A stretch of 64,000 nt of DNA from Palleronia marisminoris (GTDB taxonomy: Bacteria; Pseudomonadota; Alphaproteobacteria; Rhodobacterales; Rhodobacteraceae): NCBI RefSeq assembly GCF_900172315.1, contig NZ_FWFV01000009.1, positions 1 to 64,000 of the forward strand, in the 5' to 3' direction. This document shows positions 18,854-29,248 of the stretch, one piece after another. The translations under genes and the position numbers were made by a program. The stretch's first letter is position 1, and the number at the start of each line of letters is the position of its first letter. Under the pieces are notes generated by a model that saw only the letters and a list, made by a program, of their open reading frames with translations, was not told where the DNA came from and did no database searches.

Positions 18854-20179
18854 ATGCTCCGCCGCCTGTATCACGAGCAGCCCGAAAGCTTCGCCTTCAC
18901 GCCTGGAAATCAGAAATGGGCCGAGGCGCAGATCTCGAAATATCCCGAGGGGCGCCAGGCGTCGGCGGTCATCGCGCTGTTGTGGCGCGCGCAGGAGCAG
19001 GAAGGCTGGCTCTCGCGCCCCGCGATCGAGAGTGTCGCGGGGATGCTGGGCATGGCCTATATTCGTGCGCTCGAGGTCGCGACCTTCTACTTCATGTTCC
19101 AGCTGCAGCCGGTCGGCGCGGTCGCCCATATCCAGGTATGCGGCACGACCTCGTGCATGATCTGCGGCGCAGAGGACCTGATCGGCGTCTGCCGCGAGAA
19201 AATCGCGTCGAAGGCACATCAGCTTTCGCCAGACGGCAACTTCTCGTGGGAGGAGGTCGAGTGCCTTGGCGCCTGCGCCAACGCGCCGATGGCCCAGATC
19301 GGCAAAGACTACTACGAGGATCTGACGGCCGAGAGCTTCGCGGGCCTGCTCGACCGCATGGCAGCGGGCGAGGTGCCGACGCCGGGCTCTCAGATTGGAC
19401 GCTTCGCCTCCGAGCCTGCGGGTGGCGCGACGACGCTGCAGATGGACAAGGCCAACGCGGCCAATGCCTCGGTGGCCCTGGCGACCGAGATCGGCGACAC
19501 GCTCAAGCGGATCGACGGAACCGAGGTGCCGCTGCGTGCGCCGTGGAATCCGGCGATGGACTCGGCCGCCGCGGCGCCGCCGGCGGTGAACGACGACCTC
19601 CTGTCGCCCAGCGGCATGAGCGATGAGCCGACTCCTGGCGCACAGCCCGGCGCGGGCAAAGAGGTCAACGAAGAAGCCACGACCATACAGGAATCCGACG
19701 CCGACGATGCGGGCCGTCCGGATGAGGGTGGTATTGCCGGTACCGCCGAGGCCGGGGACTCCACTCCCGAGGGCGGGGGGTATCATCCCGCCGGAGAAAC
19801 CGAGGTGGACAGGACCGCCAGGTCCCGCCAAAGCCCGACCCACTCAGCCGAGGGTCCGTTGTCGGACGACCCCGCCGACGAGCCTGCCAGATCGGCCGGA
19901 GCGGACGCGCCCGAGAGCGAAGCAAAAGAGCCGCCGCGCCTCGATGCCCCGCGCGGGTCTGGTGGGGACAATCTGCAGAGGATCAGGGGAATCGGCCCCA
20001 AGCTGGCCGAGACGCTGAACGGGATGGGCTTCTACCATTACGACCAGATCGCCGCCTGGACGCCCGAGGAACTGGCCTGGGTCGATCGCAATATCGTCGG
20101 CTCCCGTGGCCGCGCGAGCCGCGACGACTGGGTCGGACAGGCGAAGGACTTGTCCGGCGAAGGGCAGACAGACCGCTGA
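18854..20179 (+). CDS. nuoE: NADH:quinone oxidoreductase subunit E with long C-terminal extension
   Basis: A 441-residue protein, over twice the usual NuoE length. Residues about 1-180 are the 24-kDa subunit, a thioredoxin-like fold binding [2Fe-2S] cluster N1a through [10 protein letters not shown] and [10 protein letters not shown]. Residues about 185-360 are an acidic, Pro/Ala/Asp-rich, probably disordered linker. Residues 362-441 form a compact domain beginning [10 protein letters not shown] and containing [20 protein letters not shown], a helix-hairpin-helix-like pattern. The same domain ends the protein encoded next. Extended NuoE proteins occur in Rhodobacter relatives; the tail's role is unknown. 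Confidence 0.93.
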   Translation: MLRRLYHEQPESFAFTPGNQKWAEAQISKYPEGRQASAVIALLWRAQEQEGWLSRPAIESVAGMLGMAYIRALEVATFYFMFQLQPVGAVAHIQVCGTTSCMICGAEDLIGVCREKIASKAHQLSPDGNFSWEEVECLGACANAPMAQIGKDYYEDLTAESFAGLLDRMAAGEVPTPGSQIGRFASEPAGGATTLQMDKANAANASVALATEIGDTLKRIDGTEVPLRAPWNPAMDSAAAAPPAVNDDLLSPSGMSDEPTPGAQPGAGKEVNEEATTIQESDADDAGRPDEGGIAGTAEAGDSTPEGGGYHPAGETEVDRTARSRQSPTHSAEGPLSDDPADEPARSAGADAPESEAKEPPRLDAPRGSGGDNLQRIRGIGPKLAETLNGMGFYHYDQIAAWTPEELAWVDRNIVGSRGRASRDDWVGQAKDLSGEGQTDR

Positions 20180-20240
20180 CCGCGCACTAGCTTCCCTGTG
20201 AGGCGGCCGTACCATGGCCATGAGAGCAGGGGAGAACACG

Positions 20241-21122
20241 ATGCAGAGACGAAGCTCGAGCGCTGTATTGGCCATCGCGGCCGTCGCGGGGGGGATCGGA
20301 TTCGTCGTCTTCACGGCGTTGTTGATCGTCGTCGGCGTCACCATTTCTCCGGCCCTATTTCTGGCGCTCGTCGTGGCGGCTACGGTGGCGGCCTTTCTGC
20401 TTCTGCGCGCGGACCGGGGGGCGGAAGCTACCGACGACCATGCAGACAGTGCCCGATCCGAGCCCGGCACGGCCGGAGTGCCGGTGACGGAAGCAGCCCC
20501 GGCCACGCTCGGCACGGAACGGGCGGGCGAGGGTTCCGACTCCGACGGAACCGCCGTCGCGCCTGTGGGGGCCGCGAGCCCCGAAGGTGCCGCGGTCTCG
20601 GATGCATCCGCGGGACCGAACCGCGACGATGCCGGGGACGCGGTGGGATCCGCTCCGTCCGCCGGGACCGGGGGACTGTCCGGGACGGACAGCGCGTCTG
20701 ACGCCGAAGGCGAGACCGGTGCGACGGACGCCCCCTCCACGACCGAGACCGCGGGGGACGAGGACGGCGCCGGTACCCGCTTGCCAACCGAAGAGATCGT
20801 CGAGGCGACCGACTCGTCTGAAGACAGCGCCCCGACGAACGATCCTGAGGAGGACGCGCCGAACGATGCGATCGGGCGTCCTCCGGCTCGTCTCGACGCG
20901 CCGCGCGAGGGCGGGGCGGACGATCTCAAGCGGATCAGGGGCGTGGGGCCGAAGCTCGAAGAGACATTGAACGGCATCGGCATCTACCATCTCGACCAGA
21001 TCGCCGGTTGGAGCACCCAGGAGCTGGCCTGGATCGACGAGCATCTGGAGGGCTTCAAGGGCCGTGCTAGCCGTGACGCATGGGTCGAGCAGGCGCGTGA
21101 GTTGAGCGAGGCGGACGCGTGA
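20241..21122 (+). CDS. Membrane protein sharing the NuoE C-terminal domain
   Basis: A 293-residue protein with no full-length family that I recognise. Two adjacent hydrophobic helices (about residues 7-56) anchor it, a 160-residue acidic low-complexity linker follows, and residues 217-293 repeat the NuoE tail: 48 of 73 aligned positions are identical by my count (RLDAPR, RIRG, GPKL, ETLNG, DQIA, ELAW, GRASRD). It probably arose by local duplication of the tail domain. AGGGGAG precedes the ATG at 20241; an ATG nine codons upstream is the alternative. A membrane partner or tether for NuoE is a reasonable inference. Confidence 0.78.
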   Translation: MQRRSSSAVLAIAAVAGGIGFVVFTALLIVVGVTISPALFLALVVAATVAAFLLLRADRGAEATDDHADSARSEPGTAGVPVTEAAPATLGTERAGEGSDSDGTAVAPVGAASPEGAAVSDASAGPNRDDAGDAVGSAPSAGTGGLSGTDSASDAEGETGATDAPSTTETAGDEDGAGTRLPTEEIVEATDSSEDSAPTNDPEEDAPNDAIGRPPARLDAPREGGADDLKRIRGVGPKLEETLNGIGIYHLDQIAGWSTQELAWIDEHLEGFKGRASRDAWVEQARELSEADA

Positions 21123-21188
21123 CGCGCCTTCGGGACGTGACCGGGCAGGGGCTGGTCGCGCGCGCGGTTTCGGCGTAGACACCGCCCC

Positions 21189-21413
21189 ATGTCAGACAGG
21201 AACGACATGGAGATCGCCCGTCGCGCGCGGACCATCGCGGTGGTCCTCGCCTTCACGATGATCCTGTGGATGGGCGCGCAGTTGACCGGCGCGTCGCTGG
21301 GATTGCCGCCGGGATTGGTGTTCATTTTCGACGGTTTGGCATTGGCTGCGTTCGCCTGGGCACTGGTCGCGACCATTCGCATCTGGCAAAAGCGGCGCGA
21401 CGAGCGCAAATAG
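21189..21413 (+). CDS. Small membrane protein (DUF5337-like)
   Basis: A 74-residue protein with two transmembrane helices (about residues 16-33 and 40-63), a basic N-terminus (ARRARTIA) and a basic C-terminus (KRRDERK). Layout and wording ([20 protein letters not shown]) resemble DUF5337, a family I associate with Rhodobacterales nuo clusters; this is from memory and not searched. It lies 40 bp before nuoF. Function unknown. Confidence 0.72.
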   Translation: MSDRNDMEIARRARTIAVVLAFTMILWMGAQLTGASLGLPPGLVFIFDGLALAAFAWALVATIRIWQKRRDERK

Positions 21414-21453
21414 GGCGCGACCCCCACGGCCACCGACTAGACGAGGCGAAGCG

Positions 21454-22734
21454 ATGCTCGACGACAAGGACCGGATCTTCACCAACCTATACGGCATGGG
21501 CGACCGGACTCTATCCGGCGCGAAGTCGCGCGGGCAGTGGGACGGCACCGCCGACATCATCGGCAAGGGCCGGGACTGGATCATCCAGGAGATGAAGGAA
21601 TCCGGTTTGCGCGGCCGCGGAGGCGCGGGTTTCCCCACCGGCATGAAGTGGTCCTTCATGCCGAAGGAAACGGACGGGCGCCCCTCGTACCTCGTGGTGA
21701 ACGCGGACGAGTCGGAGCCGGGAACCTGCAAGGATCGCGAGATCATGCGGCACGATCCGCATACGCTGATCGAGGGCTGCCTGATCGCGTCCTTCGCGAT
21801 GAACGCGCATGCGTGCTACATCTACATCCGCGGCGAGTATATCCGCGAGCGCGAGGCGCTGCAGCGCGCCATCGACGAGGCCTATGACGACGGGCTCCTG
21901 GGCAAGAACGCTGCCGGTTCGGGCTGGGATTTCGACCTCTACCTGGCCCATGGCGCCGGCGCCTATATCTGCGGCGAGGAAACGGCGCTGATCGAAAGCC
22001 TCGAGGGCAAGAAGGGAATGCCGCGCCTCAAGCCGCCATTCCCGGCCGGCGCCGGCCTTTACGGCTGCCCAACGACGGTGAACAACGTCGAATCCATCGC
22101 CGTGGTGCCGACGATCCTGCGGCGCGGGGCGTCGTGGTTCAGCTCGTTCGGGCGCGAGAACAACGCGGGCACGAAGGTCTTTGCGATCTCGGGCCATGTG
22201 AACAAGCCCTGCGTCGTCGAAGAGGCCATGTCGATCTCGTTCGAGGAACTGATCGATCGGCACTGCGGCGGCATCCGGGGCGGCTGGGACAACCTCAAGG
22301 CGGTGATTCCGGGCGGATCGTCGGTACCCTGCCTGCCGGGCGCGACCATGCGCGAAGGCATCATGGATTTCGACTGGCTCAAGGAGAACAAGTCGGGTCT
22401 CGGCACGGCGGCGGTGATCGTGATGGATCAGTCCACCGACATCATCAAGGCGATCTGGCGTCTCGCCGCCTTCTACAAACACGAGAGCTGCGGCCAGTGC
22501 ACGCCCTGCCGCGAAGGCACCGGCTGGATGATGCGCGTGATGGAGCGACTGGTGCGTGGCGAGGCCGAGGTGGAAGAGATCGACATGCTGCTCGACGTGA
22601 CCAAGCAGGTCGAGGGGCACACGATCTGCGCGCTTGGCGATGCCGCGGCCTGGCCGATCCAGGGCCTGATCCGTCACTTCCGCGACGAGATCGAGGATCG
22701 TATCAAGCACAAGCGCGTGATCGCGGCCGAATGA
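21454..22734 (+). CDS. nuoF: NADH:quinone oxidoreductase subunit F
   Basis: A 426-residue subunit (51-kDa homologue) that oxidises NADH. The FMN/NADH-binding loop [17 protein letters not shown] is near residue 52, the [20 protein letters not shown] segment near residue 168, and cluster N3 is held by [12 protein letters not shown] plus a later Cys in HTICALGD. With NuoE and NuoG it forms the NADH dehydrogenase module. The start is preceded by GAGGCGAAGCG. Confidence 0.97.
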   Translation: MLDDKDRIFTNLYGMGDRTLSGAKSRGQWDGTADIIGKGRDWIIQEMKESGLRGRGGAGFPTGMKWSFMPKETDGRPSYLVVNADESEPGTCKDREIMRHDPHTLIEGCLIASFAMNAHACYIYIRGEYIREREALQRAIDEAYDDGLLGKNAAGSGWDFDLYLAHGAGAYICGEETALIESLEGKKGMPRLKPPFPAGAGLYGCPTTVNNVESIAVVPTILRRGASWFSSFGRENNAGTKVFAISGHVNKPCVVEEAMSISFEELIDRHCGGIRGGWDNLKAVIPGGSSVPCLPGATMREGIMDFDWLKENKSGLGTAAVIVMDQSTDIIKAIWRLAAFYKHESCGQCTPCREGTGWMMRVMERLVRGEAEVEEIDMLLDVTKQVEGHTICALGDAAAWPIQGLIRHFRDEIEDRIKHKRVIAAE

Positions 22735-22879
22735 TCGTGTCGCACTGCAACCCTTTGGACGGGATTAACCCCTTCATGCGAAACAACGGCTTGTGTTCAG
22801 TGGCCGGAATTGTCGCGGGGCGTTCCGCCCTGTATGCCGGGCCCACGTCCTCGTGAACCCCAATGGAGGTCGCCGCACC

Positions 22880-23236
22880 GTGTCGCGTCTGGTCTGTCTC
22901 TTGCTCGTCTCCGCGGCCCTTGCCGGTTGCGGACGCATCCCGATCCCCTCGCTGCCCTCCTTCGGGGCTACGCGTCCGGCCGAACCGTTGCCCTATGACG
23001 CGAGATTGATCGCGGATCGAGGGGCCGAGGAGTTCTCGGTCGTGGTCGAGGCGCCCGGGGTGCCGCTGGAAGCCAGCCGCGAAACGGTACGATTCTACGG
23101 CACGCGCCATTGCCTGCGGTATTTCGGGTCGTCTCGAATTGCATGGGATGCGCCCGCGGGTAACCCCGCGGCGTGGACGGCTACCGCGACCGAGGCCGGC
23201 CTGCCGGTCTATTCGGGGCGCTGCATCGGGCGGTAA
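22880..23236 (+). CDS. Predicted lipoprotein between nuoF and nuoG
   Basis: A 118-residue protein with a lipoprotein signal: a short hydrophobic stretch ending LAGC, so the mature protein would be acylated at Cys 17 and anchored facing the periplasm. The mature part holds two more Cys (near residues 76 and 115) that could form a disulphide. GGAGGT stands 9 bases before the GTG start. I recognise no domain. It is the first of three consecutive exported-protein genes between nuoF and nuoG, which is odd for an operon encoding a cytoplasm-facing NADH module. Confidence 0.7.
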   Translation: MSRLVCLLLVSAALAGCGRIPIPSLPSFGATRPAEPLPYDARLIADRGAEEFSVVVEAPGVPLEASRETVRFYGTRHCLRYFGSSRIAWDAPAGNPAAWTATATEAGLPVYSGRCIGR

Positions 23237-23338
23237 GTCTGCTTGCGGCCGCCTTGCATGGCCAACAGGGAAGGTCATATTGTTTTCTTGGGCATGCCGT
23301 GCGCGGGGCGTCCACCATATGGGCGGAGAGTATCGAGG

Positions 23339-23737
23339 ATGAGAGTTTTCTTTGCAGCCATATGCCTTTTGACGGCGGGCCTGCAGGCCGCGGCGGCGCA
23401 ATCGCTTGCACAGGACCCGACCGTGCGGCAGGGATTCTACGCGATCGGCTTGGCCGACGAGATTCGCAAAAACTGCCCATCGATCACGCCGCGTCTGGTG
23501 CGCGCCTATACGTTCCTCAAATCGCTGGAATCCTACGCGCTTCAATCGGGGTATACGCAAGACGACATCGAGGCCCTGAAGGACAACGATGCCGCTCGCT
23601 CGCAGCTCGAGGCCGAGATCGTCGCCGACCTCGTCGCCCGGGGTGCGACACCGGGCAATCCGGCCGGATATTGTCAGGTAGGCCGCGAGGAGATGGCCCG
23701 TGGCACTGCGGCCGGCAAACTTCTGAAGGGGAATTGA
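23339..23737 (+). CDS. Exported protein (DUF5333-like)
   Basis: A 132-residue protein with a signal peptide (residues 1-20, ending AAA-Q). The mature part is helical, with EIRKNCPSITPRL and GNPAGYCQVGREE supplying two Cys. It resembles DUF5333, a small Rhodobacterales family, by memory only. GGAGAG lies upstream of the ATG. Its stop overlaps the next ATG by one base (TGATG), so this gene and the next are coupled. Function unknown; periplasmic location inferred from the signal peptide. Confidence 0.72.
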   Translation: MRVFFAAICLLTAGLQAAAAQSLAQDPTVRQGFYAIGLADEIRKNCPSITPRLVRAYTFLKSLESYALQSGYTQDDIEALKDNDAARSQLEAEIVADLVARGATPGNPAGYCQVGREEMARGTAAGKLLKGN

Positions 23738-24120
23738 TGCGTTATCTTGCTCTTTGCCTGGCACTTCTCAGCCCGGCCTCGGCGTTGGCCGGCGGCCTCG
23801 TCGTTGTCGTCGAGGCGCCGTGCTATCCCAAGGACAAGTTCCACCTGTGCGAGGTCCCGATCGTCGACGGGCACTATCCGAGCTACCTGCCGCGAAGCGT
23901 CCCGCACACGGTCACCTATGCCAGGGCATCCGAGCGGTTCGCCGTTTTCGTCACGCCCAACATCGTCCCCTACGAGATTGCGATTGGCGAGGCGGCTGCA
24001 GCGGCTGCGGGCCTGTGCGGGCAGGACCCCGGCGAGGTCGTCGTGGCCCGGATATCCGAGCGCGAGCGGTATGCCCCCGAGAATCTGGAAAGCTGGAGGT
24101 TCTCTGGCACCTGCCAGTGA
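23737..24120 (+). CDS. Exported Cys-containing protein before nuoG
   Basis: A 127-residue protein with a signal peptide (residues about 1-18, cleaved near ALA-GG). The mature part has four Cys (CYPKDKFHLCEV, LCGQDPGE and the final GTCQ), suggesting two disulphides in the periplasm. GAAGGGG precedes the ATG, which overlaps the preceding stop. No family recognised. The final Cys-Gln resembles the end of the lipoprotein two genes upstream (SGRCIGR versus SGTCQ), and both contain a VVVEAP-like stretch, so the two may be distant paralogues. Confidence 0.68.
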   Translation: MRYLALCLALLSPASALAGGLVVVVEAPCYPKDKFHLCEVPIVDGHYPSYLPRSVPHTVTYARASERFAVFVTPNIVPYEIAIGEAAAAAAGLCGQDPGEVVVARISERERYAPENLESWRFSGTCQ

Positions 24121-24244
24121 CCTGTGCCCCGCGACAAAACGCGAATACGTGGCAAGTGACGGTTTCAGCCGTCCTCGATCCGTATTAAGTCACCGCTGAA
24201 CGAGGCGGTCCATGCCTCGGGAGACGACACCAGGAGATGCGGGC

Positions 24245-26242
24245 ATGAGCGATCTGCGCAAGATCATCATCGACGGACGCGAGGTCGAGGTCGACCCCGC
24301 CATGACCCTTCTGCAGGCCTGCGAGCAGGTTGCGGATATCGAAATTCCCCGCTTCTGCTACCACGAGCGGCTCTCGATCGCCGGCAACTGCCGGATGTGC
24401 CTCGTGGAAGTCGTCGGCGGGCCGCCGAAGCCAGCCGCCTCCTGTGCGATGCAGGTCCGCGACCTGCGCGGCGGTCGCAACGGCGAGCCGCCCGAGATCA
24501 AGACGACCTCGCCCATGGTGAAGAAGGCCCGCGAGGGGGTGATGGAGTTCCTGCTCATCAACCACCCGCTCGACTGCCCGATCTGCGACCAGGGCGGCGA
24601 ATGCGACCTTCAGGACCAGGCGATGGCCTATGGCGTGGACTTCTCGCGCTACCGCGAGCCGAAGCGCGCGGTGACGAACATGGACCTGGGCCCGCTCGTC
24701 GGCACCCACATGACGCGCTGCATCTCCTGCACCCGCTGTGTGCGCTTCATCACCGAAGTCGCCGGAATGCCCGAGCTGGGCCTGACGGGCCGCGGCGAGG
24801 ATTCCGAGATCACCTCTTACCTCGGCCAGACGCTCGATTCCGAGCTGCAGGGCAACATCATCGACCTGTGCCCGGTGGGCGCGCTGACCTCGAAGCCCTA
24901 TGCCTTCACCGCCCGCCCGTGGGAGCTGACCAAGACCGAGACCATCGACGTGATGGATGCGCTCGGCTCGAACATCCGGGTTGATACGAAGGGCCGCGAG
25001 GTCATGCGGATCCTGCCGCGCAACCATGACGGCGTGAACGAGGAATGGCTGGCCGACCGCTCGCGTTTCGTATGGGACGGACTTAAGCGACAGCGCCTCG
25101 ACAAGCCCTACCTGCGTGAGAACGGCCGCCTGCGTCCGGCCTCGTGGTCCGAGGCGCTGACAAAGGCCGCTGCCGCCATGAAGGGCGGCAAGGTGGCCGG
25201 TCTTGTCGGTGATCTCGCGCCGGTCGAGGCTGTCTACGCGCTGAAGGAGTTGGTCGAAGGGCAGGGCGGCCGCGTCGAGAGCCGTCTTCACGGCGAGGCG
25301 CTGGTTCCCGGGAATCGGGGCGCCTATTCTGGAACGACGTCCATCGGCGCGATCGAGGATGCGGCGCGCATCCTGATCGTGGGCTCGAACCCGCGAACGG
25401 AAGCGCCCGTGCTGAACGCGCGCATCCGCAAGGCCTGGATTCATGGGGCGGATGTCGCCGTGATCGGTGAGGGTGCCGATCTGACCTATGAATATGCCCA
25501 TATCGGAACCGACGCGTCGGATCTTGCCGGGCTCGCCCTGCCCGAGATCGAGGGCGAGACCATCGTGATCGTGGGGCAGGGTGCGCTGCGTCGTGAAGAT
25601 GGTGCGGCGATCGTGAAGAAGGCGGGCGAGCTGGGCGACGGGTTGCTGGTTCTGCATACGGCGGCCAGCCGCGTCGGCGCAATGGATGTGAACGCCGTCA
25701 CCGAGGGCGGGATCGAGGCTGCGCTTGACGGGGCCGAGGTGGTCTATGCGCTCGGCGTCGACGAGATCGATATCCCCGCCGGGCCGACCGTCATCTACCA
25801 GGGCAGCCATGGCGACCGGGGAGCGCATCGCGCCGACATCATCCTGCCGGCCGCCTGCTACACCGAGGAAACCGCCATTTTCGTGAATACGGAAGGTCGC
25901 CCGCAGCTGGCGATCCGCGCGAACTTCCCTCCGGGCGAGGCGAAGGAGAACTGGGCGATCCTACGCGCGCTCTCGGCCGAGTTGGGCAGCAAGCTGCCCT
26001 ACGACTCGATTCGCGAGCTTCGCCAGAGGCTTTGGGGCGAGGTTCCGCATTTGAAGGCGATCGACGAGGTTCCGCTGAACGAGCTTGGCCTCATCGATGC
26101 TCGAGACATCGGGTCCGGCGGGTTTGAGGCCACGGTCAAGGATCACTACCTCGCCAACCCGATCATGCGGGCGAGCGCCTTGATGGGCGAGCTGAGCCAG
26201 AAGGCACGGTCCCGCAAGGAGGCGCCTCTCGCGGCCGAGTGA
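24245..26242 (+). CDS. nuoG: NADH:quinone oxidoreductase subunit G
   Basis: A 665-residue subunit (75-kDa homologue) of the NADH module. The N-terminal part holds the [2Fe-2S] ligands [18 protein letters not shown], the His/Cys site [18 protein letters not shown] and the Cys pairs [10 protein letters not shown] for cluster N4/N5; the C-terminal two thirds is a molybdopterin-oxidoreductase-like fold without cofactor. It is shorter than E. coli NuoG and matches mitochondrial length. AGGAG lies 9 bases upstream of the ATG at 24245; an earlier ATG in frame lacks a good site. Confidence 0.96.
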   Translation: MSDLRKIIIDGREVEVDPAMTLLQACEQVADIEIPRFCYHERLSIAGNCRMCLVEVVGGPPKPAASCAMQVRDLRGGRNGEPPEIKTTSPMVKKAREGVMEFLLINHPLDCPICDQGGECDLQDQAMAYGVDFSRYREPKRAVTNMDLGPLVGTHMTRCISCTRCVRFITEVAGMPELGLTGRGEDSEITSYLGQTLDSELQGNIIDLCPVGALTSKPYAFTARPWELTKTETIDVMDALGSNIRVDTKGREVMRILPRNHDGVNEEWLADRSRFVWDGLKRQRLDKPYLRENGRLRPASWSEALTKAAAAMKGGKVAGLVGDLAPVEAVYALKELVEGQGGRVESRLHGEALVPGNRGAYSGTTSIGAIEDAARILIVGSNPRTEAPVLNARIRKAWIHGADVAVIGEGADLTYEYAHIGTDASDLAGLALPEIEGETIVIVGQGALRREDGAAIVKKAGELGDGLLVLHTAASRVGAMDVNAVTEGGIEAALDGAEVVYALGVDEIDIPAGPTVIYQGSHGDRGAHRADIILPAACYTEETAIFVNTEGRPQLAIRANFPPGEAKENWAILRALSAELGSKLPYDSIRELRQRLWGEVPHLKAIDEVPLNELGLIDARDIGSGGFEATVKDHYLANPIMRASALMGELSQKARSRKEAPLAAE

Positions 26243-26244
26243 AT

Positions 26245-26649
26245 ATGCGCTTGCCCCTCGCCTTTTGCGGCGCGCTCGCGGCCTGTGTCGCGGGCGCGCC
26301 GCCCGAGGCACTGCCGGAACGACCCGTCTTGCCACCCGAAGACGCAACATATCTGGGAAGCCAGACGCGGCTTCTCGACACAGACCTCGTGAACTTCCTA
26401 GTCGAGATGCAAGGGGCAAGGGACCAACGTGACGCCGGGGCGTATGCCCGCTGTGTCGCGGCACAATACGCGCTGATCCGAGGCTACGGATTCGCGCGGC
26501 ATATCCGCACGATTGTGTCCGAAGAGGGTGGCGTTTGGCGCGGAGATGCGGTTTACACCGTCTCGCCCGCGCTGCCGCCCGGCGCACGCACGCTGGACGC
26601 CGAAATCGAAGTGGCTAGGTGCCGCGAGGACGGCATCCCCACGATCTGA
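26245..26649 (+). CDS. Predicted lipoprotein between nuoG and nuoH
   Basis: A 134-residue protein starting within a few bases of the nuoG stop. The N-terminus (MRLPLAFCGALAAC) reads as a short signal with a LAAC lipobox. The mature part has a Pro-rich start (PPEALPERPVLPPED), then a mixed domain containing ARCVAAQYALIRGYGFARHI and a late Cys. An AAGGAGG lies about 20 bases upstream, too far to be ideal; a GTG at 26239 is the alternative start. I recognise no family. Position suggests co-expression with complex I. Confidence 0.65.
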   Translation: MRLPLAFCGALAACVAGAPPEALPERPVLPPEDATYLGSQTRLLDTDLVNFLVEMQGARDQRDAGAYARCVAAQYALIRGYGFARHIRTIVSEEGGVWRGDAVYTVSPALPPGARTLDAEIEVARCREDGIPTI

Positions 26650-26664
26650 CCTGAGGATCTGCCT

Positions 26665-27702
26665 ATGGAAGGCTTCATTGCAACACCGGTCGGGATCACG
26701 CTCGTCCTTGTCGCTCAATGCGTCATGATCGTGGCCTTCGTGATGATCTCGCTGCTGTTTCTGGTCTATGCCGACCGCAAGATCTGGGCGGCGGTCCAGA
26801 TGCGCCGCGGCCCGAACGTTGTCGGCGTGTTCGGCATCTTGCAGTCGGTTGCCGACGCGCTGAAATACGTCCTGAAGGAGATCGTCATTCCGGCCGGATC
26901 GGACCGGACGGTCTTCCTGATGGCGCCACTCGTGTCTTTCGTGCTTGCCATGGTCGCCTGGTCGGTCATCCCCTTCGCCGAGGGCTGGGTCCTGGCGGAC
27001 ATCAACGTCGCCATCCTGTTCATCTTCGCCGTCTCGTCGCTCGAGGTGTACGGGGTCATCATGGGCGGATGGGCGTCGAACTCGAAATACCCGTTCCTGG
27101 GCTCGCTCCGGTCGGCCGCGCAGATGATCTCGTACGAGGTGTCGCTGGGCCTCATCATCATCGGTATCATCATCTCGACCGGCTCGCTGAACCTCAGCGA
27201 CATCGTGCGGGCGCAGGACGGCGATTTCGGCCTGTTCAACTGGTACTGGCTGCCGCACTTCCCGATGGTGTTCCTGTTCTTCATCTCGTGCCTGGCCGAG
27301 ACGAACCGCCCCCCCTTCGACCTGCCCGAGGCCGAATCCGAGCTCGTGGCCGGCTACCAGGTCGAGTACTCCTCGACGCCGTTCCTGCTGTTCATGGCCG
27401 GCGAATACATCGCCATGTGGCTGCTGAGCGCCGTGACCGCGATCCTGTTCTTCGGCGGCTGGCTGTCGCCCATCCCGGGGCTGCCCGACGGCGCGTTCTG
27501 GATGGTGCTGAAGATGGCGTTCTTCTTCTTCCTCTTCGCGATGGTGAAGGCCGTGGTGCCGCGCTTTCGCTACGACCAACTGATGCGGCTTGGCTGGAAG
27601 GTATTCCTTCCGTTCAGCCTCGTCTGGGTCGTCCTCGTGTCCTTTCTTGCCCATTTCGAACTGTTCGGCGGCTTCTATGCCCGCTGGGCGGTAGGAGGCT
27701 GA
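26665..27702 (+). CDS. nuoH: NADH:quinone oxidoreductase subunit H
   Basis: A 345-residue polytopic membrane subunit (ND1 homologue) at the junction of the membrane and peripheral arms, lining the quinone entry. Eight or so transmembrane helices are visible. The loop [21 protein letters not shown] near residue 32 and the acidic loop [25 protein letters not shown] near residue 212 are family signatures. GAGGA lies upstream of the ATG; nuoI starts 3 bp after its stop. Confidence 0.97.
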   Translation: MEGFIATPVGITLVLVAQCVMIVAFVMISLLFLVYADRKIWAAVQMRRGPNVVGVFGILQSVADALKYVLKEIVIPAGSDRTVFLMAPLVSFVLAMVAWSVIPFAEGWVLADINVAILFIFAVSSLEVYGVIMGGWASNSKYPFLGSLRSAAQMISYEVSLGLIIIGIIISTGSLNLSDIVRAQDGDFGLFNWYWLPHFPMVFLFFISCLAETNRPPFDLPEAESELVAGYQVEYSSTPFLLFMAGEYIAMWLLSAVTAILFFGGWLSPIPGLPDGAFWMVLKMAFFFFLFAMVKAVVPRFRYDQLMRLGWKVFLPFSLVWVVLVSFLAHFELFGGFYARWAVGG

Positions 27703-27705
27703 ACC

Positions 27706-28203
27706 ATGGCTGACACCTTCGACTATGCCCGCGCCGGTCGCTACTGGCTGCTCTTCGACTTCTGGAAGGGCTTGGGCCTTGGGCTGAAATACTTCTTCGC
27801 GCCCAAGGCGACGCTGAACTACCCGCACGAGAAGGGCCGCCTGTCGCCCCGTTTCCGCGGTGAGCATGCGCTGCGCCGTTACGCGAATGGCGAGGAACGC
27901 TGCATCGCCTGCAAACTGTGCGAGGCGATCTGCCCGGCGCAGGCCATCACGATCGACGCGGAACCGCGCCAGGACGGCTCGCGGCGGACGACGCGCTACG
28001 ATATCGACATGACGAAATGCATCTATTGCGGCTTCTGTCAGGAAGCCTGCCCGGTGGATGCCATCGTCGAGGGGCCGAATTTCGAGTTTTCGACCGAGAC
28101 CCGGGAAGAGCTCTACTACGACAAGGCGCGACTTCTCGAGAACGGCGAACGGTGGGAATCCGAGATCGCTCGCAACCTTGAAATCGACGCGCCGTATCGC
28201 TGA
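27706..28203 (+). CDS. nuoI: NADH:quinone oxidoreductase subunit I
   Basis: A 165-residue ferredoxin-like subunit (TYKY homologue) with two [4Fe-4S] clusters, N6a and N6b. The ligand motifs are [15 protein letters not shown] and [15 protein letters not shown], spaced about 40 residues apart. An amphipathic N-terminal helix attaches it to the membrane. GTAGGAGG precedes the ATG. Confidence 0.97.
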   Translation: MADTFDYARAGRYWLLFDFWKGLGLGLKYFFAPKATLNYPHEKGRLSPRFRGEHALRRYANGEERCIACKLCEAICPAQAITIDAEPRQDGSRRTTRYDIDMTKCIYCGFCQEACPVDAIVEGPNFEFSTETREELYYDKARLLENGERWESEIARNLEIDAPYR

Positions 28204-28215
28204 GGGACCGACGCC

Positions 28216-28833
28216 ATGACACCCGCCGATTTCGCCTTCTATGTCTTCGCGATCCTCGTGGTCGCGGCCGGACTCTTCACCGTGGTGGCGCGCCATCCCG
28301 TGCATTCGGTCCTGTGGCTGATCCTGGCCTTTCTCTCCTCTGCCGGCCTCTTCGTCCTCATGGGCGCCGAGTTCGTCGCGATGCTTCTGGTCATCGTCTA
28401 TGTAGGCGCGGTCGCGGTGCTGTTCCTGTTCGTCGTGATGATGCTCGACGTCGACTTCGCCTCGCTCAAGGCCGAGATGGCCAAGTTCGTGCCGATCGCA
28501 TTGCTGATCGGGGTCGTGATCCTGATGCAGCTCGGGATCGTCTTCGGCGTCTGGGAGGCGTCGGACCTGGCGGCGGTCAATGTCGCCGCATCGCGCGAGG
28601 CGTTCGGCGGCGCGTCGAACACGCAGGCGATCGGGCAACTGGTCTATGACGAGTACCTGCTTCTGTTCCAGCTTTCGGGGCTGATCCTGCTGGTCGCGAT
28701 GATCGGGGCGATCGTGCTGACATTGCGGCACCGTACGGACGTCAAGCGGCAGGATGTCGTGCAGCAGATCATGCGCGATCCCAAGAAGACGATGGAGATG
28801 CGGGACGTGAAGTCGGGCCAGGGCCTGGGATAA
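28216..28833 (+). CDS. nuoJ: NADH:quinone oxidoreductase subunit J
   Basis: A 205-residue membrane subunit (ND6 homologue) with five predicted helices. The conserved helix containing [20 protein letters not shown] near residue 55, including its pi-bulge region, is clear, and the C-terminal portion (about 45 residues) is hydrophilic. GAGGGA precedes the ATG. A gap of about 105 bp follows before nuoK; I see no gene or clear terminator there. Confidence 0.96.
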   Translation: MTPADFAFYVFAILVVAAGLFTVVARHPVHSVLWLILAFLSSAGLFVLMGAEFVAMLLVIVYVGAVAVLFLFVVMMLDVDFASLKAEMAKFVPIALLIGVVILMQLGIVFGVWEASDLAAVNVAASREAFGGASNTQAIGQLVYDEYLLLFQLSGLILLVAMIGAIVLTLRHRTDVKRQDVVQQIMRDPKKTMEMRDVKSGQGLG

Positions 28834-28938
28834 GCGCTGTGACGGTGGCGCACCGAGGCCTCTACAACCGATGCCGCAGCGCATGGACGCCGGAACAGCA
28901 AAGGTCTAGGACCGAGCCAAACCGAGCCGAGGGACAGA

Positions 28939-29244
28939 ATGATCGGACTTGAACATTACCTAACGGTCGCTGCCGCGCTTTTCGTGATCGGCATCTTCGG
29001 CCTCTTCCTCAACCGCAAGAACGTCATCATCATCCTGATGTCGATCGAGCTGATCCTGCTGGCGGTGAACATCAACCTCGTCGCGTTCTCGACCCACATG
29101 GGCGATCTGGTGGGGCAGGTGTTCACGCTGTTCGTGCTGACGGTTGCGGCGGCCGAGGCGGCGATCGGCCTCGCCATCCTCGTGTGCTTCTTCCGAAACC
29201 GCGGCACGATCGCCGTGGAAGACGTCAACATGATGAAGGGCTGA
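28939..29244 (+). CDS. nuoK: NADH:quinone oxidoreductase subunit K
   Basis: A 101-residue three-helix membrane subunit (ND4L homologue). The two buried acidic residues needed for proton transfer are visible: the Glu in [20 protein letters not shown] (helix 2) and the Glu in [13 protein letters not shown] (helix 3). GAGGGA is just upstream. nuoL follows after 4 bp. Confidence 0.97.
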   Translation: MIGLEHYLTVAAALFVIGIFGLFLNRKNVIIILMSIELILLAVNINLVAFSTHMGDLVGQVFTLFVLTVAAAEAAIGLAILVCFFRNRGTIAVEDVNMMKG

Positions 29245-29248
29245 GCGC

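Noticed and set aside
26398-28884. An 828-codon open frame on the minus strand across nuoH, nuoI and nuoJ
   Set aside because: It is the antisense shadow of three core complex I genes; its composition is Asp/Gln/His/Arg-rich without domain signatures.
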